NCBI GenBank assembly: GCA_014763615.1
Contig: JACXVB010000008.1
Coordinates: 38,651-102,650, forward strand
Reading direction: 5' to 3'
DNA from: Sphingobacteriales bacterium
GTDB lineage: Bacteria; Bacteroidota; Bacteroidia; Sphingobacteriales; Sphingobacteriaceae
Length of the DNA: 64,000 nucleotides
The translations under genes and the position numbers were made by a program. This document shows, one piece after another, positions 9,424 through 17,774 of the stretch. The notes beneath the pieces are model-generated. The model was not told where the DNA came from, did not search any database, and worked only from the letters and a program-made list of their open reading frames with translations. Within the stretch, counting starts at the first letter, position 1. Every line of letters begins with the position of its first letter.

Positions 9424-10362
9424 ATGAAAAAAATTGTCCTCACTTTATGCTTGGGTCTGTGCTTGCAACAGGTTTTTGCACAGGCTATTCCTCGGTTTAA
9501 CCCGGATACCGTTTTAACTATGAAAATGGATAAAGACGCTGTGGTAAAAGTGGGCAAAGCGGGCTTAGATATTGAAGATTTTATCCAAGAAATTGTAACG
9601 GATACCAGCTTTTATCAGGCTTTCCGGAACATGAAAAAGTATGAGTTTATGGCCGAAAACAGGATTTATACCTATGACAAGAAAAACAAAGTGGATGGAA
9701 AAATATATCGGAAAATACTTCATAAAAATGATGACATTGGACATCACATGCAAATATTAGAAAAAGAAGATAGCGGCAAACTGTATAAGCGAAACGGCAA
9801 GTATGATTTATATACCGTGGAGATGTTTGATTATATCTTTATGAATGCTTACAACTCTGATTTTACTGCTGATGTTGGCACACCTGTTGGTGGGAAAAAC
9901 GAATCCTACAAAGATAAGCTCAAGACCCTCATTTTTGCCCCAGGTCGGCCAATTAAAGGTGTTCCATTGATATCGAGTAAAACAGAAATTTTTACCGCAA
10001 ACATGAGGCAGTATTATGATTATTCATTTCAGAAAGGAATGTACCTCGACTCTATTCCAGTCTATCGTTTTAAGGTAAAGATGAAGCCTGATTTAAGCAA
10101 TTGGACCAAAGATGGCATCATGATTAAAGAGTTAACCACCATTTTTGATCAACGCAATTTTCAGATACTAGGAAGATACATCGACATGAAATTAGACAAT
10201 TTAGCCTTTTCTTTTGATGTGCAGATGAATATTGAAATGAGCTACTTTGGCGGTGATTTATTGCCAACCAAAATCAGCTATCAAGGTAATTGGGACATCC
10301 CTTTTCATAAAGAAGAAAGAGCCAGTTTTTTAGTGCTGCATAAAAACTATAAATTGGAGTAA
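9424..10362 (+). CDS. Secreted protein of unknown function
   Basis: 312 residues with a clear signal peptide (MKKIVLTLCLGLCLQQVFA, cleavage before QAIPR). No motif I recognise. The mature part is rich in Lys, Tyr and Asp, without membrane segments or a lipobox, and the C-terminal half looks like alternating strands (LLPTKISYQGNWDIPF), as in a periplasmic beta-rich protein. It begins 7 bases after a terminator, so its promoter must overlap that hairpin region or transcription reads through. Function is not assigned. Confidence 0.75.
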   Translation: MKKIVLTLCLGLCLQQVFAQAIPRFNPDTVLTMKMDKDAVVKVGKAGLDIEDFIQEIVTDTSFYQAFRNMKKYEFMAENRIYTYDKKNKVDGKIYRKILHKNDDIGHHMQILEKEDSGKLYKRNGKYDLYTVEMFDYIFMNAYNSDFTADVGTPVGGKNESYKDKLKTLIFAPGRPIKGVPLISSKTEIFTANMRQYYDYSFQKGMYLDSIPVYRFKVKMKPDLSNWTKDGIMIKELTTIFDQRNFQILGRYIDMKLDNLAFSFDVQMNIEMSYFGGDLLPTKISYQGNWDIPFHKEERASFLVLHKNYKLE

Positions 10363-10396
10363 TTGCCCTCACCCAGAAGGAGAATCATCGTCCAAG

Positions 10397-10420
10397 CAGG
10401 GTCTCTCGCAGAGGACCCTG
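10397..10420. repeat. REP palindrome, copy 1 (3' side of the RAYT gene)
   Basis: 24-base imperfect palindrome with arms CAGGGTC and GACCCTG around TCTCGCAGAG. It is the exact reverse complement of copies 2 and 3 at 11044 and 11222, and lies 15 bases from the transposase stop. Confidence 0.85.
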
Positions 10421-10435
10421 CGCTAAATATACCTA

Positions 10436-11005
10436 CTAACCCTCCAAATCCAAATAATGCTTTAACGCAATATCTTCATGATTTAAATTGCTTTCATAAA
10501 AGGATGCACTACTATGACGATAGTCTAAAAAAGTAGCCGCCAAATTCCATTTTCCGGATACAGGATTATGGTGAATATAATCTAGCTTTTGGAATAAGAA
10601 TTTTTCTGTTAAAATAACTTTAGCATCAAAAGATGACTCGAAAACTTTATGTAATTGTCCTTTCTTCTTTTCGTCCTCTGAACATCCATTTTTTAAAGTT
10701 AGAAGCAAATCTGAATTATTTTGAGACCTCAGTCTTTTGATAATTTCATAGGCAATAAAACGCTTTCCGTTGGATACGACTTTATTGAGATTTATTGAGC
10801 TATTCAAATGCAGAATCATGTGCACATGATTTGGCATAAATACGAAAGCAACGGTATCTATTTTATATTTCGTCTTTATCAGGTTTAACCAATCGTATAA
10901 TAAATCATAAGAATTAGTTATTTCAAACAAAGATAGCCAACGAAAACAGGTGAAAGTAACGAACCATGTTTTGTCAACAGTATCATGATTAGTTTTAATT
11001 GCCAT
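10436..11005 (-). CDS. REP-associated tyrosine transposase (RAYT, IS200/IS605-like)
   Basis: A 189-residue Y1-type transposase. The HUH metal-binding motif is in MPNHVHMILHL (near residue 60) and the catalytic Tyr is in KLDYIHHNPVSGKW near residue 150. RAYTs are single-copy domesticated relatives of IS200 transposases that bind and cut REP palindromes as single strands. The three REP palindromes around this gene, in inverted orientation on its two sides, fit a RAYT-REP unit. The first 35 codons and the upstream DNA are duplicated upstream of it (11079-11253). The gene itself looks intact. Confidence 0.92.
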   Translation of the reverse strand: MAIKTNHDTVDKTWFVTFTCFRWLSLFEITNSYDLLYDWLNLIKTKYKIDTVAFVFMPNHVHMILHLNSSINLNKVVSNGKRFIAYEIIKRLRSQNNSDLLLTLKNGCSEDEKKKGQLHKVFESSFDAKVILTEKFLFQKLDYIHHNPVSGKWNLAATFLDYRHSSASFYESNLNHEDIALKHYLDLEG

Positions 11006-11042
11006 AATTTAAATGTAGGCATTTCTATTTATGAGTTAGGCA

Positions 11043-11183
11043 TCAGGGTCCTCTGCGAGAGACCCTGATGGGACGAAATAAATCATAAGAATTAGTTATT
11101 TCAAATAATGATAGCCAACGAAAACAGGTAAAAGTGACAAACCATGTTTTGTCAGCAGTATTATGAATAGTTTTAGTTGCCAT
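11043..11183 (-). pseudogene. Truncated 5' copy of the RAYT gene
   Basis: An ATG at 11183 opens a frame of about 35 codons nearly identical to the start of the intact transposase (DKTWFVTFTCFRWLSLFEIT). At 11078 the frame leaves the duplicated unit, runs through REP copy 2 and stops with TGA at 11043-11045. Both the HUH and Tyr motifs are missing, so it cannot be active. Confidence 0.85.
11044..11067. repeat. REP palindrome, copy 2
   Basis: 24-base palindrome, arms CAGGGTC and GACCCTG around CTCTGCGAGA. Identical to copy 3 and in opposite orientation to copy 1; it lies 38 bases upstream of the RAYT start. Confidence 0.85.
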
Positions 11184-11221
11184 AATTTAAATGTAGGCAT
11201 TTCTATTTATGAGTTTGGCAT

Positions 11222-11245
11222 CAGGGTCCTCTGCGAGAGACCCTG
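11222..11245. repeat. REP palindrome, copy 3
   Basis: Identical to copy 2, located at the outer end of the second duplicated unit. The remnant of a DUF559 gene begins 12 bases further on. Confidence 0.85.
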
Positions 11246-11257
11246 ATGGGACGGTGA

Positions 11258-11413
11258 TTGGCGCAGTCAAACTATGACACAATAAGAGAAGATTATCTCA
11301 AATCACAGGGTAATTATCTAGTGAGATATGATAATGATACCGTTTATCAATGGCCAGAAAACGTGATAGCAGATTTAGAGCTTTTAGTAAAAGAATTAAG
11401 TGCTAAAACTTAA
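11258..11413 (+). pseudogene. 3' remnant of a DUF559 (endonuclease-like) gene
   Basis: Open frame of about 51 codons ending at TAA 11411-11413. The translation (YDTIREDYLKSQGNYLVRYD, then VYQWPENVIADLELLVKEL) matches the end of DUF559 proteins, which are related to very-short-patch-repair endonucleases. An in-frame stop (11255-11257) and the REP unit lie immediately upstream, so the N-terminal three quarters are gone. DUF559 is recalled from family patterns, not searched. Confidence 0.65.
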
Positions 11414-11423
11414 AGTTTCGATT

Positions 11424-11500
11424 CCCTTCTCCTTGAGGAGAAGGGCTAGGGATGAGGTGAAATTACCCTCACCCTTGATCCCTCTCCCTGTGGGAGAGGG
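11424..11500. repeat. Two palindromic repeats of the CCTTCTCC / CCCTCTCCC type
   Basis: CCCTTCTCC-TTGA-GGAGAAGGG at 11424-11445 and CCCTCTCCC-TGT-GGGAGAGGG at 11480-11500, with CCTCACCC between. The same family appears at 27226-27244, at 38682-38700 inside aspS and, degenerate, at 19706-19737 inside metH. Either could also act as a transcription stop for the minus-strand gene ending at 11505. Confidence 0.75.
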
Positions 11501-11504
11501 AAAA

Positions 11505-12224
11505 TTAAAACAACTTCGCTTTTACCAATGGTGCTAATTTACTCACCCAGCGTTGGTACATGATTGCTGAAGGATGCAGACCATCCGAAGCTAATAAAGT
11601 TGGGTCTGTTGCTGCCGCTCTAGAAATAGCGGTGATGTCTAAATAATTAGCTCCTGAATCAGCGGTTTGTTGTTGATTAATGGCATTATAGGCATCAATT
11701 TCTTTAGCGATAGTAACTGGAGAACGAGCATCGTTTTTAGCAAATGGGGTGACTCCCCAATCTGGAATAGAAAGAACAAAAACACGACTCGGTTTGCCGC
11801 CCGCATATTGAATAGCCGTTTGCAGCAATTGCTTAAACTCAATTTTATAAATTTCTATATCGGTTCCTTGATACTCATTATTTACCCCGATTAACAAGGT
11901 AACAAAATCATAAGATGGCTTTAAATCCTCTCCTTTTATCGCATTGATTAAATTAGAGGTCGTCCAACCAGTTCTGGCAACAATTTTAGGATCTTGCACA
12001 TTCACAGAATCTGTTTTCAATGCTGCCGCCAGTTGATAAGGAAATGCGCCATAAGTAGTGACAGACTCGCCGATGGTATAAGAATCGCCTAAAGCCAAAT
12101 AAGTTAAGTTATACTTCACAGTAGTAGGTTGAATTATTGGTGCTTTCAGATTAAAATTTGTTTTATCCGAGCAAGCCCCCAAACTTAATAATATAGAAAA
12201 AATAATAACACTTAAAGCTTTCAT
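11505..12224 (-). CDS. SGNH/GDSL hydrolase lipoprotein
   Basis: 239 residues from the ATG at 12224; the frame extends 10 codons further, but the lipoprotein signal starts at this Met (MKALSVIIFSILLSLGAC, lipobox LGAC). Catalytic blocks are GDSY near the N-terminus, GVNN (block III) in the middle and DGLHPS with the catalytic Asp and His near the end. Such enzymes are esterases or lipases; this one should be anchored in the outer or inner membrane facing the periplasm. It starts 10 bases after lipB and probably shares its transcript. Confidence 0.9.
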   Translation of the reverse strand: MKALSVIIFSILLSLGACSDKTNFNLKAPIIQPTTVKYNLTYLALGDSYTIGESVTTYGAFPYQLAAALKTDSVNVQDPKIVARTGWTTSNLINAIKGEDLKPSYDFVTLLIGVNNEYQGTDIEIYKIEFKQLLQTAIQYAGGKPSRVFVLSIPDWGVTPFAKNDARSPVTIAKEIDAYNAINQQQTADSGANYLDITAISRAAATDPTLLASDGLHPSAIMYQRWVSKLAPLVKAKLF

Positions 12225-12234
12225 ATCTTTTGGA

Positions 12235-12942
12235 TTAGGATAACTCCATACCAAATAATACGGAAATATGTCCTTTTAAGATTTCTTTCACTTTCTGAAT
12301 GTTTAACTCAGCACCCAATTCTCGTTGCATGGAAGTCACATCTTTATCATCAATCCCGCAAGGGACAATATTTTTAAAATAAGCTAAGTCTGCATTAACA
12401 TTAAACGCAAAACCATGCATGGTGACCCATCGGCTACAACGTACGCCCATGGCACAAATCTTTCTCGCCTTTTCGTTATCTGCATCTAGCCAAACTCCGG
12501 TATAACCGGGATACCTGCCAGCGTTAATCCCATAGTCTTTTAAAGTGAGAATAATCGCCTCTTCTAAAGTGCGTAGATATAGATGAATATCGGTAAAGAA
12601 ATTATCGAGATCTAAAATTGGATACCCCACAATTTGACCCGGACCGTGGTAGGTAATATCTCCACCTCTATTAATCTTGTAATAACTCGCATTTTTCTCT
12701 TGAAGTCCCTTTTCATCCAATAATAAATTCTCGGGCTTGCCACTTTTACCTAAGGTGTAAACATGAGGATGCTCTACAAAAGCCAAAAGGTTAGGCGTGA
12801 TTTTTTCCTCCTCGGGATGATTTCTGTTATTGGTTTTAATGGCAATAGTGTCTGCAAATATTTGCTCTTGCTTATCCCAAGCCGCTTGATAATCCATCAA
12901 ACCCCAATCCTCAAATTTTACTTTCTTATTTTTTATCATCAT
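12235..12942 (-). CDS. lipB: Octanoyl-[acyl-carrier-protein]:protein N-octanoyltransferase
   Basis: Transfers octanoyl from ACP to lipoyl domains, the first step of endogenous lipoate synthesis. 235 residues. Signature GGDITYHGPGQIVGYPILDL is in the middle, the conserved Lys in ARKICAMG, and the catalytic Cys in VPCGIDDKDVTSM. The start overlaps the stop of the phosphopantetheinyl transferase gene by 4 bases (ATGA), which indicates translational coupling. A PPTase next to lipB makes sense since both modify carrier proteins, but co-operation is inference. Confidence 0.97.
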   Translation of the reverse strand: MMIKNKKVKFEDWGLMDYQAAWDKQEQIFADTIAIKTNNRNHPEEEKITPNLLAFVEHPHVYTLGKSGKPENLLLDEKGLQEKNASYYKINRGGDITYHGPGQIVGYPILDLDNFFTDIHLYLRTLEEAIILTLKDYGINAGRYPGYTGVWLDADNEKARKICAMGVRCSRWVTMHGFAFNVNADLAYFKNIVPCGIDDKDVTSMQRELGAELNIQKVKEILKGHISVLFGMELS

Positions 12943-13577
12943 TCACAAACATAACCCAACATATAATTTTCAAACTTTCTAAATGAAACTTGAAACTGAT
13001 CAGACTGATTTCCTTTATCGATACTTGCACTTAAAACACCTTCATCCTGATAAGAAAAAGGAGCCAAATGAATATGATCTTTAAACGAAGTTTCTTTTTT
13101 TCCGTTGAGTTTATACAAAGCTTCCTTTGCACACCAACAAACATATAAATGCGCTGTTCTGTTTGCTTCTTTAATAAAGCACAGCTCATCAGCACTCATA
13201 AACTTTTGCTGAACGCGGATGATTTTATCTTTGATGATCTCGATGTCAATCCCCACTTTCTTGGTTTTACTCACCATTACCGCGGCATAATCATAAGAAT
13301 GGCTTAAAGAAATATGGTGTGGATGGTTAATTAAAATCGGTTTGCCGTTCTCGTCTGCTTGGCAATCTATATATTCAGAGGTGTTGAGCATTTTGCGGAG
13401 CAGCACTCTGGTGGCTAACCAATGCAAGTTTCTTTTTTCTTTACTTAAAGAGCGAAGGAGCTTTAATTCATGCGCTTTAAGTTGTAACCTTTGTTCTAAA
13501 TCCTCAGGAGTTTCGGTGATTTTCCATAAGCCAATACTGGTATCCTCATTAATATTTTCCTGAAAAGTAAGTGGCAT
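12939..13577 (-). CDS. 4'-phosphopantetheinyl transferase (Sfp type)
   Basis: Attaches phosphopantetheine from CoA to carrier proteins. 212 residues. The metal-binding motifs are VGIDIE near residue 105 and CAKEALYKLNGK near residue 150, as in Sfp-type enzymes. It could act on the fatty-acid ACP or on secondary-metabolite carriers; no synthase is nearby. It is the first gene of the minus-strand group PPTase-lipB-SGNH hydrolase. A possible -7 box (TAATTTTG read on the minus strand at 13607-13600) lies before it. Confidence 0.93.
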   Translation of the reverse strand: MPLTFQENINEDTSIGLWKITETPEDLEQRLQLKAHELKLLRSLSKEKRNLHWLATRVLLRKMLNTSEYIDCQADENGKPILINHPHHISLSHSYDYAAVMVSKTKKVGIDIEIIKDKIIRVQQKFMSADELCFIKEANRTAHLYVCWCAKEALYKLNGKKETSFKDHIHLAPFSYQDEGVLSASIDKGNQSDQFQVSFRKFENYMLGYVCE

Positions 13578-13648
13578 CTTTAAATTTATAAATTCTCTGC
13601 AAAATTATTTTAAATAAATCATATTTTAGGCAAAAGCAAAATTAAACC

Positions 13649-14185
13649 ATGATACTTTCCGACAAATTAATCTTAAAAGAAATTGAAGACGGCAATATTG
13701 TAATTGAGCCTTTTAAAAGGGAATGTTTAGGAACCAATTCTTACGATGTGCACCTCGGAAAGCATTTAGCCTGTTACAAAAACCGTGAGCTTGATGCAAA
13801 AAAGCATAATGAGATTGAGCATTTTGAGATTCCGAAAGAAGGTTTTGTTTTGCAACCTAACACTTTATACTTAGGTGTAACTTTAGAATATACCGAAACC
13901 CACAAACATGTCCCTTTTTTAGAGGGTAAAAGCAGCACAGGGCGGTTAGGGATAGACATACATGCAACAGCAGGAAAAGGTGATGTGGGCTTTTGCAATA
14001 CTTGGACGTTAGAGATTTCGACAACGCAACCAGTTAGAGTTTACCCGGGAATGCCTATTGGGCAGTTGATTTACTTTGTAGTAGAGGGCGAAATAGAAAC
14101 CATGTATAACACCAAGGGGAACGCGAAATACAATAACAAGACTACTAAACCCGTTGAGAGTATGATGTGGAAAAACCAATTTTAA
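13649..14185 (+). CDS. dcd: dCTP deaminase
   Basis: Converts dCTP to dUTP for thymidylate synthesis. 178 residues, normal for the family. The catalytic and nucleotide-binding region is EGKSSTGRLGIDIHATAG near residue 95, followed by GFCNTWTLEI. It is divergent from the PPTase gene, monocistronic, and closed by a strong terminator. Confidence 0.96.
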   Translation: MILSDKLILKEIEDGNIVIEPFKRECLGTNSYDVHLGKHLACYKNRELDAKKHNEIEHFEIPKEGFVLQPNTLYLGVTLEYTETHKHVPFLEGKSSTGRLGIDIHATAGKGDVGFCNTWTLEISTTQPVRVYPGMPIGQLIYFVVEGEIETMYNTKGNAKYNNKTTKPVESMMWKNQF

Positions 14186-14211
14186 TTTGATTTGTATAAT
14201 AAAGACGATAT

Positions 14212-14250
14212 AAAACCTCAAAAATCAAGCTTTTGAGGTTTTGTTTTTTA
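14212..14250 (+). terminator. Rho-independent terminator of dcd
   Basis: A 12-bp stem AAAACCTCAAAA (14212-14223) / TTTTGAGGTTTT (14231-14242) followed by GTTTTTTA. Confidence 0.85.
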
Positions 14251-14286
14251 AACTAAATGATTTTATAACTTAATCATTCAAGAGCC

Positions 14287-16989
14287 ATGAGAACCAAATT
14301 TTATAGTATTATTTTCCTTGCCTTAGGAGCTTTTGGCCTTTTAAGTTTCGTTCAGGATGGCGACCCTTTAAAACAGTTAATTCTTAACTTCCAGAAGTTT
14401 ACGACCGAGAATATTCAGGAAAAAGTTTATTTACATACAGATAAGCCCTATTATGCCATCGGCGATGACATTTGGTTTAAAGCCTATGTGGTAGATGCGC
14501 AAACTTTAACACCAAGTCCACAAAGCAATTTTTTATATGTGGATTTGATTAATGGACGAGATTCTATCAAAAAAACTCTAAAAATTCCTTTGGTGGCGGG
14601 TTTTGGTAGTGGAAATTTTGAGCTCAAAGATTCGTTACGAGAAGGTAATTATCGCTTAAGAGCTTATACCACTTGGATGCGAAATTATGGTGAGGAATAC
14701 TATTTTGATAGAACCCTAAAAGTGGGTAACGCTTGGACCAACCAAGTGATCACCCAAACCCAATATCAATTTCAGAAAGAAGGAAATAACGAGAATGTAA
14801 CCGCTACCATCAATTATAAAAATCTGGATGGTTTTCCTTATGCTAATAAACCCGTTTCTTATAATATTGAATTAGATTTTAGATCAATAGCCAAAGGTAA
14901 TGGAGTAACGGATGCTAACGGGAATTTAGTTATTCATTTTATTAATGATAAACCCTTTTTAGCTAAATCTGGAAGAATTACCACGACTATTAAAATTGGA
15001 GAAAACACAGCAGTCAATAAATACATTCCCATCAGAAGTACTTCTAATGGGGTGAATGTGCAATTTTTCCCAGAAGGTGGAGATTTGATTAAGGATATCA
15101 GAAGCAGAGTAGCTTTTAAAGCAGTAGGAGATGACGGTTTAGGGAAAGAAATCAGTGGATATGTAACCGATAATAACGGAAAAAAAGTAGCGCAATTTAC
15201 TTCGCAACATTTAGGAATGGGTTATTTTGCTTTCACCCCAGAGGCCAATAAAAACTACCAAGCCGTAGTTCAGTTTAACGATGGTTCTGAGAAAACTTTT
15301 AAACTTCCTGATGCCAAAGCTGAAGGTGCAACATTGAGCGTAAATCCTAATTTAAAAGATAGTGTAGGAATAAAAGTTTATGCAAATCCTGCTTATGAGC
15401 AAAAAAATTTAGATAAAGAGTTTGTGGTTATCGCCCAAAACTCTGGCAACATTTTATACACCGCCAAATCAAAATTTAAGGGTTTAAGTTTTGGAACTGT
15501 TTTGCCTAAATCTAGGTTCCCTCAAGGAATTACTCAAATCACACTTTTTGGGCCAAATATGCTTCCAATTGCCGAAAGGTTGATTTTTATCGAACCAAAA
15601 GACACGCTAAATATCCAAATCAAACCTAATCAGAACAAATACACTACCAGAAGTAAAACAAAACTCGATATCGATATCAAAGACCCTGAAGGAAAACCCG
15701 TTTTGGGTTCTTTCTCTATGGCGGTAATAGATGAAAATAAAGTACCCATGAATGAGGATAAGGAAAGCACTATTTTCTCCAACCTACTATTGACTTCAGA
15801 CATCAAAGGCTATATAGAAAACCCAAATTATTATTTACATGATATTACTCCGAAGAAGCTAGAAGATGTGGATATCCTCATGATGACACAAGGTTGGAGA
15901 AGATTTAGTTGGAGGAATATCTACTATAAAAATTTCCCTGTGCTGGTTTTTAAACCCGAGAAAACATTAAACGTAAGTGGCAGAGTGACTGAAAAAAACA
16001 AACCAGTAAGCAATGGATCAGTAACACTTTTTTCCTCTGTGGGGCAACAATTTATCGTTCAAACTAAAACAGATGAAAACGGCTATTTTAAAATTGATAG
16101 TCTGTATTATAACGATAGCACCAAGTTTGTGATACAAGCCAGAACAGCCACAGGCAGAAAAAATGTAGATATAGAACTCAATAGGCTACCTCCACAAATT
16201 GTCACTAAAAATATCAATGCACCAGATTTAGATGTGAATATCAACGAGTCTATGCAGGCTTATTTGAAGAATAGTAAAACACAGTATGAAGCTTGGCTAA
16301 AAAACGGTATTGTTAACCGTTCTATTTTATTGGGCGAGGTAAGAGTAACCGATACCAAACCTTTGGTAGAAAACTCTAGTAACTTAAATGGTGCCGGCTT
16401 TGCCGATAGAGTTTTGACAGCTAAAGACCTACAATATGCTACCACCATGTATCAAGTGCTACAAGGCAGAGTAGCAGGTTTGCAAATCATTAACGGAATT
16501 GCCTACATTAGAGGGCAAGTGGCCCAAATTATTTTAGATGGGATGTACGTAGATCCTAATTTTCTGTTTTCCATCAACCCTCAAGATGTAGAAAGTGTAG
16601 AGATATTGAAAAGCATTGGATATACCGCCATCTATGGTGGCCGAGGAGGTGGCGGTGTCATTATCATCAATACCAAGAGAGGGCAAGCTAATTACAATAG
16701 AAATGATTATGCTCCTGGAATCATCACTTACAATCCTATCGGGCTTTATAAAACAAAAGATTTTTATGTTCCGAATTACGATGATCCTAAACTAAATACC
16801 GAAGTTCCAGACTTAAGAACTACTATTTATTGGAATCCAAAAATCATTACTGATGCTACTGGCCACGCTCAAGTACAGTTTTTTAATGCTGATGGTACGG
16901 GAAATTATAAAATTGTGCTTGAGGGAATGGATTTAAATGGTCATCTTGGTAGAAAAGTTATTCGCTATCAAGTGAATGCTGCTCAATAA
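14287..16989 (+). CDS. MG2-like / TonB-plug-domain protein without a beta-barrel
   Basis: 900 residues with an N-terminal hydrophobic signal (IIFLALGAFGLLSF). The N-terminal part resembles macroglobulin MG2 domains (EKVYLHTDKPYYAIGDDIWF), a middle region has a carboxypeptidase-regulatory-like fold, and near residues 710-800 there is a TonB-receptor plug-like module (VLQGRVAGLQI, ILDGMYVD, YGGRGGGGVIIINT). No barrel follows; the C-terminus is another beta-sandwich-like stretch. This architecture occurs repeatedly in Bacteroidota and is probably periplasmic or surface-exposed; function is unknown. It may be co-transcribed with the hydratase that starts 14 bases later. Confidence 0.85.
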   Translation: MRTKFYSIIFLALGAFGLLSFVQDGDPLKQLILNFQKFTTENIQEKVYLHTDKPYYAIGDDIWFKAYVVDAQTLTPSPQSNFLYVDLINGRDSIKKTLKIPLVAGFGSGNFELKDSLREGNYRLRAYTTWMRNYGEEYYFDRTLKVGNAWTNQVITQTQYQFQKEGNNENVTATINYKNLDGFPYANKPVSYNIELDFRSIAKGNGVTDANGNLVIHFINDKPFLAKSGRITTTIKIGENTAVNKYIPIRSTSNGVNVQFFPEGGDLIKDIRSRVAFKAVGDDGLGKEISGYVTDNNGKKVAQFTSQHLGMGYFAFTPEANKNYQAVVQFNDGSEKTFKLPDAKAEGATLSVNPNLKDSVGIKVYANPAYEQKNLDKEFVVIAQNSGNILYTAKSKFKGLSFGTVLPKSRFPQGITQITLFGPNMLPIAERLIFIEPKDTLNIQIKPNQNKYTTRSKTKLDIDIKDPEGKPVLGSFSMAVIDENKVPMNEDKESTIFSNLLLTSDIKGYIENPNYYLHDITPKKLEDVDILMMTQGWRRFSWRNIYYKNFPVLVFKPEKTLNVSGRVTEKNKPVSNGSVTLFSSVGQQFIVQTKTDENGYFKIDSLYYNDSTKFVIQARTATGRKNVDIELNRLPPQIVTKNINAPDLDVNINESMQAYLKNSKTQYEAWLKNGIVNRSILLGEVRVTDTKPLVENSSNLNGAGFADRVLTAKDLQYATTMYQVLQGRVAGLQIINGIAYIRGQVAQIILDGMYVDPNFLFSINPQDVESVEILKSIGYTAIYGGRGGGGVIIINTKRGQANYNRNDYAPGIITYNPIGLYKTKDFYVPNYDDPKLNTEVPDLRTTIYWNPKIITDATGHAQVQFFNADGTGNYKIVLEGMDLNGHLGRKVIRYQVNAAQ

Positions 16990-17003
16990 ACCAAAAAAAC
17001 TTA

Positions 17004-17774
17004 ATGAATACCTTAAAAGTTACTGTACAAGATAGCGTTGCGATTATTTCTTTAGATAGGGGAAAGTCTAATGCCATTAACGAAGAAATGGTAGATGAAC
17101 TTGAGAAAATGATTCGCAATATTGAAAAAGATGATCAAATTGGTGGGGTAATCCTCACCGGTAAAGAAGGCTTTTTCTCTGCCGGATTAGATTTAATTGA
17201 GCTTTATGATTATGATGAAGTAAGAATTAAAATCTTCTGGGAGAAATTTCTTCACCTCGTTAAAACGCTCACTGCTTTTAAAAAACCTTTGATTTCAGCT
17301 ATCAGCGGACATAGTCCGGCTGGAGGTTGTGTTCTTGCCATTTGCTCAGATTATCGCGTAATGGCGGAAGGGAAATATGTCATCGGCTTAAATGAAGTGC
17401 CAGTTGGTATCATTGTTCCAGAAAATATTTTCGAGCTCTACGCTTTTTGGATTGGCCAAGCCAAAGCCTATCAGAATTTATTAGAAGGGAAATTGATGGG
17501 TGTGGAAGAAGCCAAAACTATTGGATTGATTGATGAAACGGCACACATCCATTCGTTAATGACCTTAGCTCTGAAAAAGATGCAGCAATACTTACAATTA
17601 CCTGCCGTCACTTGGCAACAAAGTAAGCTCAATCTGCGAAAGCAATTGATTGAAAAAGTTTCTGAGGATCAATCCGAAACCTTAGACATTATGCTTAAAC
17701 AATGGTGGTCTCCCCAAACCAGAACCATTCTGCAAACCATCATCCAAAATCTAAAACGCAAAGAAAATGTATAA
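17004..17774 (+). CDS. Enoyl-CoA hydratase/isomerase family protein
   Basis: 256 residues with the crotonase fold. Oxyanion-hole segments are FFSAGLDLIEL (near residue 55) and GHSPAGGCVLAICSDYR (near residue 105). Acid residues typical of hydratases are less clear (EVPVGIIVP), so an isomerase role such as delta3-delta2-enoyl-CoA isomerase is possible. It overlaps the next gene, a dienoyl-CoA reductase homologue, by 8 bases. The pair fits the breakdown of unsaturated fatty acids. Confidence 0.88.
   Translation: MNTLKVTVQDSVAIISLDRGKSNAINEEMVDELEKMIRNIEKDDQIGGVILTGKEGFFSAGLDLIELYDYDEVRIKIFWEKFLHLVKTLTAFKKPLISAISGHSPAGGCVLAICSDYRVMAEGKYVIGLNEVPVGIIVPENIFELYAFWIGQAKAYQNLLEGKLMGVEEAKTIGLIDETAHIHSLMTLALKKMQQYLQLPAVTWQQSKLNLRKQLIEKVSEDQSETLDIMLKQWWSPQTRTILQTIIQNLKRKENV

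Larger units (their letters stand above)
10901..11253. repeat. Tandem duplication, two units offset by 178 bases (10901-11075 and 11079-11253)
   Basis: Both units run from AAATCATAAGAATTAGTTAT to CCCTGATGGGACG, with a few point differences. Each carries the 5' end of the RAYT gene, its upstream region (TAAATGTAGGCATTTCTATT) and one REP. Unit 1 is part of the intact gene; unit 2 holds a truncated copy. Confidence 0.9.

Noticed and set aside
10890..11250. Possible CRISPR-like repeats
   Set aside because: Only two long units with a transposase 5' end; no short repeats with spacers, no cas genes.
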